NCBI GenBank assembly: GCA_032718475.1
Contig: JAUCBJ010002684.1
Span: forward strand, 1 to 24,724
Length of the DNA: 24,724 nucleotides
Origin: Nemertoderma westbladi
Lineage: Eukaryota; Xenacoelomorpha; Nemertodermatida; Nemertodermatidae
Reading direction: 5' to 3'
In this document: in pieces, positions 18,101-24,724 of the stretch
How the letters are laid out: the number at the start of each line of letters is the position of its first letter
Position numbering within the stretch: the first letter of the stretch is position 1
Notes under the pieces: model-generated
The model's input: only the letters and a program-made list of their open reading frames with translations
Database searches by the model: none
What the model was told of the DNA's origin: nothing
Program-made: the position numbers and the translations under genes

Positions 18101-18277
18101 TTCAAACCTCGGGCGCGTTTGGTATTATGTAATGACACCTTTAGCTATCGAGTAATCGACGATTGGAACAGTCTTACCGAATCTGTTGTTTCATCGCCGA
18201 CTCTAAACACATTCAAGTCAAGGCTAAACGAACACTATAAGAATTTGCCATTGAAATTTTCCCCATCCTGGTGGTAG
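15191..18277 (+). CDS. LINE ORF2: endonuclease and reverse transcriptase
   Basis: This polyprotein performs target-primed reverse transcription. From the first ATG (15350) it has 975 codons; the frame is open from 15191 (1028 codons) through a Pro/Thr/Ser-rich linker. An N-terminal APE-type endonuclease shows YTNADSLHNK, ITEV, LVGDFNMS and LGASDHVVLEI. The linker and RT follow with YPKWMTRDVR, GAPGPDGIFP, NYRPVSLTSI, QYGFQRGKSC, YLDFLKAFDTVPH, SGVPQGSILG and the catalytic FADDTK. A CR1/L2-type C-terminus follows (YRRHRADMIQVYKLL). There is no RNase H domain. The ATG at 15350 overlaps a TGA of a small out-of-frame ORF (15210-15353) as ATGA. A few usually conserved RT positions differ (FKRGVRY, GVLCYLG), so some decay is possible although no frame is broken. 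Confidence 0.85.
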   Translation, partial: QLISTANGTPTHPIPHPHPHIFSQLARHNFPTTPISSTTTANTYNPITNPAPSMISGGSDITIHTPSASAAGTKQLNILYTNADSLHNKLSNLQTRIASFQPDIIAITEVLPKNKIFEYSIKDYALDGYNSEHHNLDDSFCQRGIIIYTKNNNCGTSMDLRTIRLRYTTFSEIVLIQYIYQYLGKKETVIFGCIYCSPNSTPDNNKELISSINLLCKENNPTQIILVGDFNMSETQWTTLQTSNSEESEILCCFQDNYLSQHVDQPTRFREGNIPRILDLVLTSERDMVDKISYTPPLGASDHVVLEISLTTLSSPASPVTEYKVLSKANYNAMATYIQSFNWIEVLTPMDTTEACACLYKTLEYCIHKYIPVKKCRSYNYPKWMTRDVRKLISLKKSAWRTFRRTNTPSAYNTYKQRRNICNDAVKKSKQDYERSVALAASKDPKQFWKFVRSKTKSRGTIASLKDKQGNIATSNVDKAEVLNQQYFSTFTTEDTHSVPDTSTSIPEATINWVEFTPSVVEQAASQINSSGAPGPDGIFPILIVTLIAVLALPLSIIFQKSLESGIVPQPWKEANITPIFKRGVRYLPINYRPVSLTSILCKLMERIIANNLYSFWKEFSLLTMAQYGFQRGKSCTIQLIDVVFQWAKALDEGKCIDVVYLDFLKAFDTVPHQRLIKKMENMGISGSLLVWLRSFITGRWQRVVVGGSHSKWVPVLSGVPQGSILGVLCYLGFINDLPDAVTWIIHLFADDTKDSAIFTPSPYLTCGPLQNDLDNLYRWSVVWQQLFNNDKCKIMHIGRTNPKFAYTLGDITNQHHLAETTTEKDLGVYFQNNLHFSIHIANIVKKANSHLGLIYRSFNHIDGDIFLGLYKSMVRPILEYSSVVWSPKKIGESKLIEGVQRRATRLVSGLRDLDYPSRLRKLGLPTLEYRRHRADMIQVYKLLTGLDNADYRTYFTLDPSSRRGHSLKLFKPRARLVLCNDTFSYRVIDDWNSLTESVVSSPTLNTFKSRLNEHYKNLPLKFSPSWW

Positions 18278-19144
18278 TACCGTATAATAATTAATTAATT
18301 TAATTAACCATCGCCATCCAAATATCAACATTTATTTTATTTAAGATTTAATTTGTATGAAATGTAATTATGTGAATATTAGCAATTTTTGAGTGGAGAG
18401 AATTATTTTTATCGTTTCTTAATCCTTTTAGGCTATCTATCTTTTTATATCACTTATCATTTTGTCACTTGTGAAACACAACTAATTTTTACCATGGTTC
18501 AAGTTCATGCTATTCTAAAAAATCGAAAGTGTACGTGTCATTACAAATTGGACAATGCTATTGTCAATGCATTTATTTTATTATACAAACAGTACCGCAG
18601 GTGAATATAATCACTGTACATGTACATACATACAGTGATTATGACTATTTTATTTATTTACTCATTTAACAGTGTGTATATATATATATAAATATCTTTT
18701 GTAATATGTTTGCCAATCTTAATTATTTTAATGCTTCCTTTTACTCGTTAGTCGTTACACTGTCTAGCGTCACTCTACCTTATTTTATTTTGAGCTGTTG
18801 ATGCAACTTTTTTTTTATAAATGATTTTATTCAGCCCGTGTTTTACACTACACTACGATTTACATGTGTCATGCATACTGTGTACTATTGCCCTATTTAT
18901 AATCAATCCGGACAGACGTATTTCCATAGTAACTAACTGTATTGCATGCTTTAAATGTGCCAGTATAATATATTTTACTTGCCTCTTTTCTTACTTACTC
19001 TACGTAAAACAAAATACCGGTATATTGTCTCAAACTAATTTAACAGTACTTTATTATTGTGATATATTTGTGAATTATGGGTGCTAAAAGTATATACACT
19101 TTCCGTATCACCCTTTTAACTATTAAACTATTAAACTATTAAAC
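18278..19144 (+). other. Probable LINE 3' UTR
   Basis: This is AT-rich sequence after the ORF2 stop with no convincing gene; two short frames (18389-18604, 18821-19087) look like chance. It ends in about 3.4 copies of AACTATTA (19118-19144). CR1/L2-type LINEs often end in such short tandem repeats, so this may be the LINE 3' terminus, but 870 bp would be a long 3' UTR and the boundary is uncertain. Confidence 0.4.
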
Positions 19145-19208
19145 CTGTTGGTTTATTAGCTCCTGTAGATTAGCAGAGTACTGCCTGTTCAGGGGCCTAG
19201 ATGCAGCC

Positions 19209-20150
19209 TTAACTGCATTCTTGGCCGCGGGCATATACTGTACGAGAGTTTTTTATCATAGGTCTTCGAAAATAAGTAAAAGCTGGTTGATTTTCTTTAC
19301 TTTCATCTTCCTCATTAACCAACTGTTTCTTAATTTTATTCAATTGTTCATTAATTTTCAGTAATTTACTTTTATTTCCCAGAACCTGTCTTAATATCTC
19401 TTCTCTATTTTCCTCATTTTCTTCCATTTGTTTAATAAATTTCCGCATTTGATTTTTGTTTCCTAATATTTGTCTCAATGTCACCTCTTTATTTTCTTCA
19501 TTTTCCTTCAAATGTTTAATAATTTTCCGCAATTTATTCTTATTTCCAAGTAATTGTCTCAATATTTCCTTATTATTATCATTTTCATCATCTTCTTCAC
19601 TTTCCTGACCTTCACTTTCTTCATCCTCTTTCTGACCTTCACTTTCGTCATCCTCTTCCTGTTCTTCACTTTCTTCATCATCTTCCTGTTCTTCACTTTC
19701 TTCATTCTCTTCCTGACCTTCGCTTTCTTCACCCTCTTCCTGACCTTCACTTTCTTCGTCATCTTCCTGATCTTCACTTTCTTCGTTCTCAACCTCACTC
19801 TCTTCAACTTCATCTTGACCCTCACTATTTTCATTCTCCATCTCATCATCCTCTTCTTCTTCATCTTCCTCACTCAAATTCTCATCATTTTCTAGGGGTA
19901 ACCGTTTTTGTATCCCTTTCAAAATATTCATAACTTTATGAAATTTATTTTCCATTGTCTGTTTTATATTTAATATATCACGCTCATCTCTCTTTTTCTT
20001 TTCATCTTCACTAAAAATATCTTCGGAGTTTTTAAATTTCTTTGGTAATGGATCCATTAGTTTATCCTTTCTATGTCTTTCCATATGACGAGATAGATTG
20101 TCTTGTCTCATTTCTTTATTACAAACCAAACATCTTTCATAACTAGGCAT
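19209..20150 (-). CDS. C2H2 zinc-finger protein with acidic tract and 28-residue repeats
   Basis: This 313-residue protein has one C2H2 finger at the N-terminus (Cys7-x2-Cys10-x11-His22-x3-His26, within CLVCNKEMRQDNLSRHMERH), a basic stretch, and an acidic region (about 92-205) of repeated ESEGQEEDEE-like units. Three 28-residue repeats follow, built on LRQ-x-LGNK-x3-RK-x-IK (about 206-277), predicted helical. The basic C-terminus ends YARGQECS. The frame is intact despite the low complexity, and opposite-strand ORFs here are shadows of the acidic repeats. I recognise no family. A single finger with an acidic tail fits a nuclear protein, either host-encoded or from another mobile element. It lies alone between the LINE and the FERM gene. 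The start is chosen as the ATG just before the finger. Confidence 0.6.
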   Translation of the reverse strand: MPSYERCLVCNKEMRQDNLSRHMERHRKDKLMDPLPKKFKNSEDIFSEDEKKKRDERDILNIKQTMENKFHKVMNILKGIQKRLPLENDENLSEEDEEEEDDEMENENSEGQDEVEESEVENEESEDQEDDEESEGQEEGEESEGQEENEESEEQEDDEESEEQEEDDESEGQKEDEESEGQESEEDDENDNNKEILRQLLGNKNKLRKIIKHLKENEENKEVTLRQILGNKNQMRKFIKQMEENEENREEILRQVLGNKSKLLKINEQLNKIKKQLVNEEDESKENQPAFTYFRRPMIKNSRTVYARGQECS

Positions 20151-20795
20151 TATATAGCAATGTCAATTGATATTATGAATTTTCGCTGAATGATTTTACA
20201 AAATTTTAAATAAATAAAACTTTTATGAAAATAAATAAAACTTTTAAAAATAAAATTAGAGAATGAATGGGAATGCGGTGAATGTGGGCTATTATAGAGG
20301 GAGGCTAGAATGGAGTTGTGAAAGAAGAATAATCTATTGCAAAACCAGATGTTTATTATAATTTTCTTAGGCGATTTGACAATGGTTTACATGATAACGA
20401 ATGATAATTTAAATAATTTAAACTTTGTGGCAGCCCAACGTTGGTATACAGTATAACTCAACATAGGATTCAATGGTGGGGTTAGTCATGCTACGTCTAA
20501 TAAGAGCCCAAACGGCCGCAGATTATTGAGGGATTGAACCAGGGCCAAACTGGTCCATTTTATTTTCTTGAAAGGGTAATTTATGTTTTGGGCCCCGCTC
20601 GCGTCTTTATATTTCATTCTATCATTCTATTGTACGGCAAAAATAATACAAATGTACTGTATATTGTATTGCACAGTGCCTATTGTATTGTATATTTCAT
20701 TTGCTGTAGTACAATTTATTCATCTCGCGTCCCTATCTGATTGATTTGTGTCAAATTAAATTGCCTTTGGCAACATTATTTGATACAAATCGATT

Positions 20796-20823
20796 GATTA
20801 AACAATTAATTAATTGTTTAATC
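20796..20823. repeat. Perfect 28-bp AT-rich palindrome
   Basis: It reads GATTAAACAATTAA and its exact reverse complement. It is followed by further TTAATTAA/TTGTTTAA sequence up to about 20853, so the region can also pair in other registers. Confidence 0.9.
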
Positions 20824-20920
20824 GACTAATTAATTAATTGTTTAATTAATTAATGACCTACTTAACACCCAAGGTGCGAAGTGGGTCTAACTGTCGCCGA
20901 AAGGGGGTAACCATTACTAC

Positions 20921-21528
20921 TATTGTTGTTATTAATTGTTGTTATTAATTGGTGTTATTAATTGGTGTTATTAATTGTTGTTATTAATTGTTGTTATTAA
21001 TTGTTGTTATTAATTGTTGTTATTAATTGTTGTTATTAATTGGTGTTATTAATTGTTGTTATTAATTGTTGTTATTAATTGTTGTTATTAATTGTTGTTA
21101 TTAATTGTTGTTATTAATTGTTGTTATTAATTGTGTTATTAATTGTAGTTATTAATTGTGTTATTAATTGTTGTTATTAATTGTTGTTATTAATTGTTGT
21201 TATTAATTGTTAATTGTTGTTATTAATTGTTGTTATTAATTGTTGTTATTAATTGTTGTTATTAATTGTTGTTATTAATTTTTGTTATTAATTGTTGTTA
21301 TTAATTGTTGTTATTAATTGTTGTTATTAATTGTTGTTATTAATTGTTGTTATTAATTAATTGTTGTTATTAATTGTAGTTATTAATTGTGTTATTAATT
21401 GTAGTTATTAATTGTGTTATTAATTGTTGTTATTAATTGTTGTTATTAATTGTTGTTATTAATTGTAGTTATTAATTGTGTTATTAATTGTAGTTATTAA
21501 TTGTGTTATTAATTGTTGTTATTAATTG
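20921..21528 (+). repeat. 13-bp minisatellite, about 600 bp
   Basis: Head-to-tail copies of TTGTTGTTATTAA have variants of 12 bp (TTGTGTTATTAA) and 13 bp (TTGTAGTTATTAA). The two variants occur as neighbours at several places (near 21130-21160, 21365-21420 and 21460-21510), suggesting amplification of multi-unit blocks. Confidence 0.9.
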
Positions 21529-22199
21529 CGTAGTTTTGTAAACAACAACTGTAAAATTTGTTGTTTTATTGCGATATTTATATTAATATGGTGTAAGCCG
21601 AAGCCAAAATGTGTAAAGTGAAAATCATTTCCAATAATAATACCATAATACAGGAGATTATAAATCTTCTAATAAACCTTCGCGCAGCACGTGAGTGGAT
21701 CAATCTTTAAAAATATTTGAAAATTTAGGATTATCGCGATTGATAATATAATTATATAATTATTTACTATTGTTACAATTAATAATTACATAATTAATAT
21801 ATCGAATCAGCAAAAATCCTGTCAGATTTTCATTATTATCAGTATTATCGATACCAACAAGCTCCATAAGTTATTCCAGATCTGCTAATGCATTGTATTC
21901 AGTTAAATAATTAAATTCCACTTCCATAATTTAAGATATTGTTACTGTACAAAATTATAACATAAACAGTCAAACACTATAACACTACTAAAACCCAAAA
22001 ACAGATAAGATAAACACTAATTGGAATTTCCCTCATAACAAAATATTTATCAGATGATTTATTGCAAAAAATGTTCAATTTTGATGCGCATTTTTCTCAG
22101 AACTATGAAAAATGCCAATAGGTCCCTTTCTATTGTTAAAGTTATTTACGAACCGACAAGCCGACTTCAGGGCGTTCATTCTATCAGATGAAAAAAGTG

Positions 22200-22276
22200 A
22201 TGAGTTATAAAACAGCTTACGTCAACGTATATATTATAACGTATTTAACCGAAATAAGCTCTATTTTATAACTCAT
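22200..22276. repeat. Imperfect 77-bp hairpin
   Basis: The left arm ATGAGTTATAAAACAGCTTA (22200-22219) pairs with TAAGCT..TTTTATAACTCAT (22255-22276), with a 2-bp bulge. The loop has a smaller AACGTATA/TATAACGT pairing. It may be a short MITE remnant or a structured element upstream of the FERM gene; no target duplication was identified. Confidence 0.6.
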
Positions 22277-22554
22277 AACTCCTTTCTATTGTGACCGCCA
22301 CATATTATGCTTGGGGAACACCCCGCTTGGAGATTGTTGGAATGGACAAAAACAACCACCATGCTAGCAGCTGTCCAATTCAATGCAAACTGGATAATGA
22401 CACCAGCTGATGTTGCTTAGCAACAACGCCAAACAATGCTCCTGTGCCAACCCGTCCACCGGTTCAATACAGTTCTGTTAGATTTTAGATGACTGAAAAA
22501 TAGTTAAATTAAAATATTGAAAAAATAACATGAATCTGATATTCAATAATTAAC

Positions 22555-24252
22555 ATGGCTGCTGCAGCTCAGAGATTGCGGAAGAAGTTACCTCGTTTCA
22601 AGGTGACGTTCCCAAGTTCGGGTGCCCATAGAGTTACTGGACGGGCAACCTGCAGTACAGGGTGCTGTTGTGCGGTCCACCTCTTGGACGATACACTGGA
22701 TCCACTGCATATCGACTGCGAGAATCAGCTGAAGGGACAGTGGCTCCTGGACGAGGTCTGTAGGCACTTGGATCTTGTAGAGAAGGATTTCTTTGGCCTA
22801 AGATTCGTTGACGTAGATGGACAACGGCACTGGTTGGATTTGGGAAAACCGATTCAAAAACAGCTGAAGAAAACCCGCCCTTTCGCTTTCCACCTGCGTG
22901 TTAAATTCTATCCAGAATCCCCACAGCAACTCAAAGAGGAAATTACCAAATACATGATATTTCTTCAACTGAAACGCGATGTGGCTGGGGGTCGAATACG
23001 ACTCAACCTAACCAACGCCATTCACACCGGCGCCTGCATTCTACAAGAATGGTTCGGTGACTATGATGTAGAAGATCACCGTAAAAGTTACTCCAAACTT
23101 ATCACTATTATTCCGGATCAAGACAGTGACTACTACGATCAAATAGAAACTGTTCACGCCAAAGATATGAAGGGAATGTCACCTGAGGATTGTGAAAGCG
23201 CGTTGTTTTCTTGCTTGAAGGGACAGGAAAGTTATGGAATAGACCCTCATGAATCTCATGATGCGATGGGTCGTCCTGTTCATATTGGTTTTAATTACAA
23301 CGGCATGGCGGTTTTTAGTAAGGCGATTCGGTTGACATACCACTCGTGGGGAACAATACTTCGCTTCGACTATTCGAAAAATCAGTTCGAGGTGTGCCTG
23401 GCGGTTCCTGCTACGGGTGAACTGGCGGTTAGCAAAACGTGGATAAAGTACTACTGCGACACTCAAGGGGGTGCGAAACATCTCTGGCAGTGCGGCGTAG
23501 AGTGTTTGGCCTTCTTTACGGCGCCGTCTTCCTATTCTGTGAGCGTTAAGAGGGGTGGTCGTACGGTTGGACGACTTCCTATACGCACATCGAGTTTACG
23601 CTTTTCGGGCTCGACGTTAAGAGAGATAAACAGCCGTATGACGCCTCTACGTCGCGGTTCAACCCCCCTGCTGGTGTCTCGGTCCGGGTCTCTGAGGCGC
23701 CAGTCTAGGTCGTCTTCTTCAATGTTAGATGGAGATTCCTTCGGGAGTAAAATATCTTCAGGTTACCTTTCAGAAGACACCGCCGCTTCTGCGGATAGTA
23801 ATCACGTGTTTAGAAGACGCACTAAGGCCGACGACGTGGATGCTGTATTTGACAAGGATACTCCTACAACTGACCCCACTCCCAATGCGAAACCTGGGAT
23901 TTCTATTCCATTCGTAGTTGGCGCTACAAGTGAAAGCAAACCCGATGACAATGCGAACAACCCAAAGATTAAGGAACACCGAGTGTCAAAAGTAGACGAA
24001 AATCATAAGTTAACTATTTCCAATAACAGGCGTTCTTTTTTTACTCGTAAACGTCTGTTCTACTTAACTTTTATCCTACTCTTACACATTGTAGTTGTTG
24101 CCATATTAATCCTGGAAAGGGATTTGGGGTTGGATTCGGCCTGGATTCAGTCGTTACGAGAGAAGGAGTCCATTGTTATGGTCAACCAAAGTTATTATCA
24201 GCCATGCCGTGATTGGGTCGTACGATTGGCTCGGAATATATTTCAAACTTGA
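22555..24252 (+). CDS. FRMD3/FRMD5-like FERM-domain membrane protein, single exon
   Basis: This 565-residue protein of the band 4.1 superfamily links membrane proteins to the cortical skeleton. The FERM domain spans about 36-330: an N lobe with VHLLDDTLD and EKDFFGLRFVDVDGQRHWL, a middle lobe with RVKFYPESPQQLKEEITKYM, and a C lobe with ESYGIDPHES and GAKHLWQCGVECLAFF. A FERM-adjacent-like stretch (RTSSLRFSGSTLREI) and a Ser/Arg-rich linker follow, then a transmembrane helix (about 501-520) and a 45-residue tail with YYQPCRDWV, similar to the FRMD3/FRMD5 C-terminus. Total length matches vertebrate FRMD5. The whole protein is in one exon, whereas vertebrate orthologues have many, so it may be a retrogene or an intron-poor orthologue. 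The ATG has a good context (AACATGG). Orthology to FRMD3 versus FRMD5 cannot be decided. Confidence 0.85.
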   Translation: MAAAAQRLRKKLPRFKVTFPSSGAHRVTGRATCSTGCCCAVHLLDDTLDPLHIDCENQLKGQWLLDEVCRHLDLVEKDFFGLRFVDVDGQRHWLDLGKPIQKQLKKTRPFAFHLRVKFYPESPQQLKEEITKYMIFLQLKRDVAGGRIRLNLTNAIHTGACILQEWFGDYDVEDHRKSYSKLITIIPDQDSDYYDQIETVHAKDMKGMSPEDCESALFSCLKGQESYGIDPHESHDAMGRPVHIGFNYNGMAVFSKAIRLTYHSWGTILRFDYSKNQFEVCLAVPATGELAVSKTWIKYYCDTQGGAKHLWQCGVECLAFFTAPSSYSVSVKRGGRTVGRLPIRTSSLRFSGSTLREINSRMTPLRRGSTPLLVSRSGSLRRQSRSSSSMLDGDSFGSKISSGYLSEDTAASADSNHVFRRRTKADDVDAVFDKDTPTTDPTPNAKPGISIPFVVGATSESKPDDNANNPKIKEHRVSKVDENHKLTISNNRRSFFTRKRLFYLTFILLLHIVVVAILILERDLGLDSAWIQSLREKESIVMVNQSYYQPCRDWVVRLARNIFQT

Positions 24253-24430
24253 TATGCAGACGGTCGACACTATTATTTAGATACTTATTTATTATTTCAA
24301 CTAATTTTTTCTACCATGTTTATATACTTTTTTTCACTATTGTTTAATTGGATGTTTTACTGATTATAGGTTCATATATTTTTTATTTGTAATTTTTTAC
24401 TGCTTTCAACATTTTAAAGCTGCTAGATAT
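24253..24430 (+). other. 3' flank of the FERM gene
   Basis: This is T-rich sequence without a canonical AATAAA before the minisatellite and without a poly(A) tract. The transcript end is not evident. Confidence 0.4.
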
Positions 24431-24724
24431 GAGGCCATGTATTAGTTATTATTATTATTGAGGCCATGTATTAGTTATTATTATTATTGAGGCCATGTAT
24501 TAGTTATTATTATTATTGAGGCCATGTATTAGTTATTATTATTATTGAGGCCATGTATTAGTTATTATTATTATCGAGGCCATGTATTAGTTATTATTAT
24601 TATCGAGGCCCAGTATTAGTTATTATTATTATTGAGGCCCAGTATTAGTTATTATTATTATTGAGGCCCAGTATTAGTTATTATTATTATTGAGGCCCAG
24701 TATTAGTTATTATTATTATTGAGG
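24431..24724 (+). repeat. 29-bp minisatellite, about 10 copies, runs off the window
   Basis: Units begin GAGGCCATGTATTAGTTATT and are exactly 29 bp. The first six carry CCATG and the later ones CCCAG at the same place; two middle junctions have a TC instead of TT. The ordered variants show stepwise expansion. Confidence 0.95.

Larger units (their letters stand above)
1..19144 (+). mobile_element. CR1/L2-like LINE retrotransposon, split by a 13.8-kb DNA transposon
   Basis: This is a non-LTR retrotransposon with a zinc-finger/coiled-coil ORF1 (335-1249 plus 15089-15190) and an endonuclease/reverse-transcriptase ORF2 (from 15191 or 15350 to 18277). The two ORF1 pieces lie nearly 14 kb apart because a CACTA-like transposon occupies 1250-15086. 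Without that element and one copy of TT, ORF1 reads through in frame. The 5' boundary is not visible and may lie before the window. The 3' boundary is provisional, placed at an 8-bp tandem repeat (AACTATTA, about 3.4 copies, 19118-19144), because CR1/L2-group elements usually end in short tandem repeats. No target duplication was found. Clade assignment rests on protein motifs read by eye. Confidence 0.75.
20151..22554. other. Gene-poor interval before the FERM gene
   Basis: I see no gene I would defend. It holds a twice-repeated AAAATAAATAAAACTTTT segment (about 20205-20250), a 28-bp palindrome (20796-20823), a 13-bp minisatellite (20921-21528) and a hairpin (22200-22276). The promoter of the FERM gene presumably lies in its last few hundred bases, where no clear TATA box is seen. 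Confidence 0.5.

Noticed and set aside
18389-19087. Short forward ORFs in the LINE 3' region
   Set aside because: They are AT-driven, Phe/Ile/Tyr-rich frames with no domain, no Kozak-type start and no similarity to LINE proteins.
19554-19895. Opposite-strand ORFs over the acidic repeats (hydrophobic Phe/Leu/Thr peptide; Lys/Arg/Met peptide)
   Set aside because: They are shadows of the Glu-rich coding repeats of the zinc-finger ORF. They have no domain and end with the repeat.
20461-20600. tRNA-derived SINE with a B-box-like GATTGAACC
   Set aside because: There is no matching A box at the right distance and no 3' tail. The match is too short.

Overview
This window reads as animal nuclear DNA. 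It is AT-rich, has no bacterial-style operons, is full of nested transposons and minisatellites, and ends with a single-exon gene for a FERM-domain, tail-anchored membrane-skeleton protein of the FRMD3/FRMD5 type. The transposon families present (a CR1/L2-like LINE, an animal CACTA/EnSpm-like element with a BEN-type partner gene, and a long-armed foldback element) suit an aquatic invertebrate such as an echinoderm, hemichordate, mollusc or cnidarian. I cannot place it more precisely.

Positions 1 to about 19144 are one nested insertion. The outer layer is a CR1/L2-like LINE: its ORF1 begins at 335, its ORF2 (endonuclease plus reverse transcriptase) runs to 18277, and an AT-rich 3' region may end in an 8-bp repeat at 19118-19144. 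ORF1 is cut after codon 305 by a 13.8-kb CACTA/EnSpm-like transposon (1250-15086) with 35-bp terminal inverted repeats (32 of 35 matching) and a TT target duplication. Removing the element plus one TT joins ORF1 back in frame with its 33-codon tail at 15089. The restored ORF1 ends in TGA followed by CAATTA, a CARYYA-type readthrough context, and ORF2 stays open in the same frame directly after that stop.

The CACTA-like element carries a Tnp2-type transposase (9132-11189) and a BEN-domain-like partner (11284-12561), both on the + strand, plus subterminal arrays of CANNTG motifs. It was itself invaded by a 6.0-kb foldback element (2989-9005). That element has a perfect 9-bp target duplication, GAATTATTG, and inverted arms of 1.56 and 2.23 kb built partly from decamer arrays, which is Mutator/MULE-like architecture without a visible transposase. 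Its right arm holds one more segment of about 0.6 kb bounded by inverted repeats (8231-8854). The inferred order is LINE, then CACTA-like element, then foldback element, then the small insert. The foldback element sits 117 bp upstream of the transposase start and probably separates that gene from its promoter, where four near-palindromic TGTCAATATTGACA boxes lie.

Right of the LINE are an intact minus-strand ORF (19209-20150) for a C2H2 zinc-finger protein with a long acidic tract and three 28-residue repeats; a gene-poor stretch with a 28-bp palindrome, a 600-bp array of a 13-bp unit and a 77-bp hairpin; the FRMD3/5-like gene (22555-24252); and a 29-bp minisatellite that runs off the window end.
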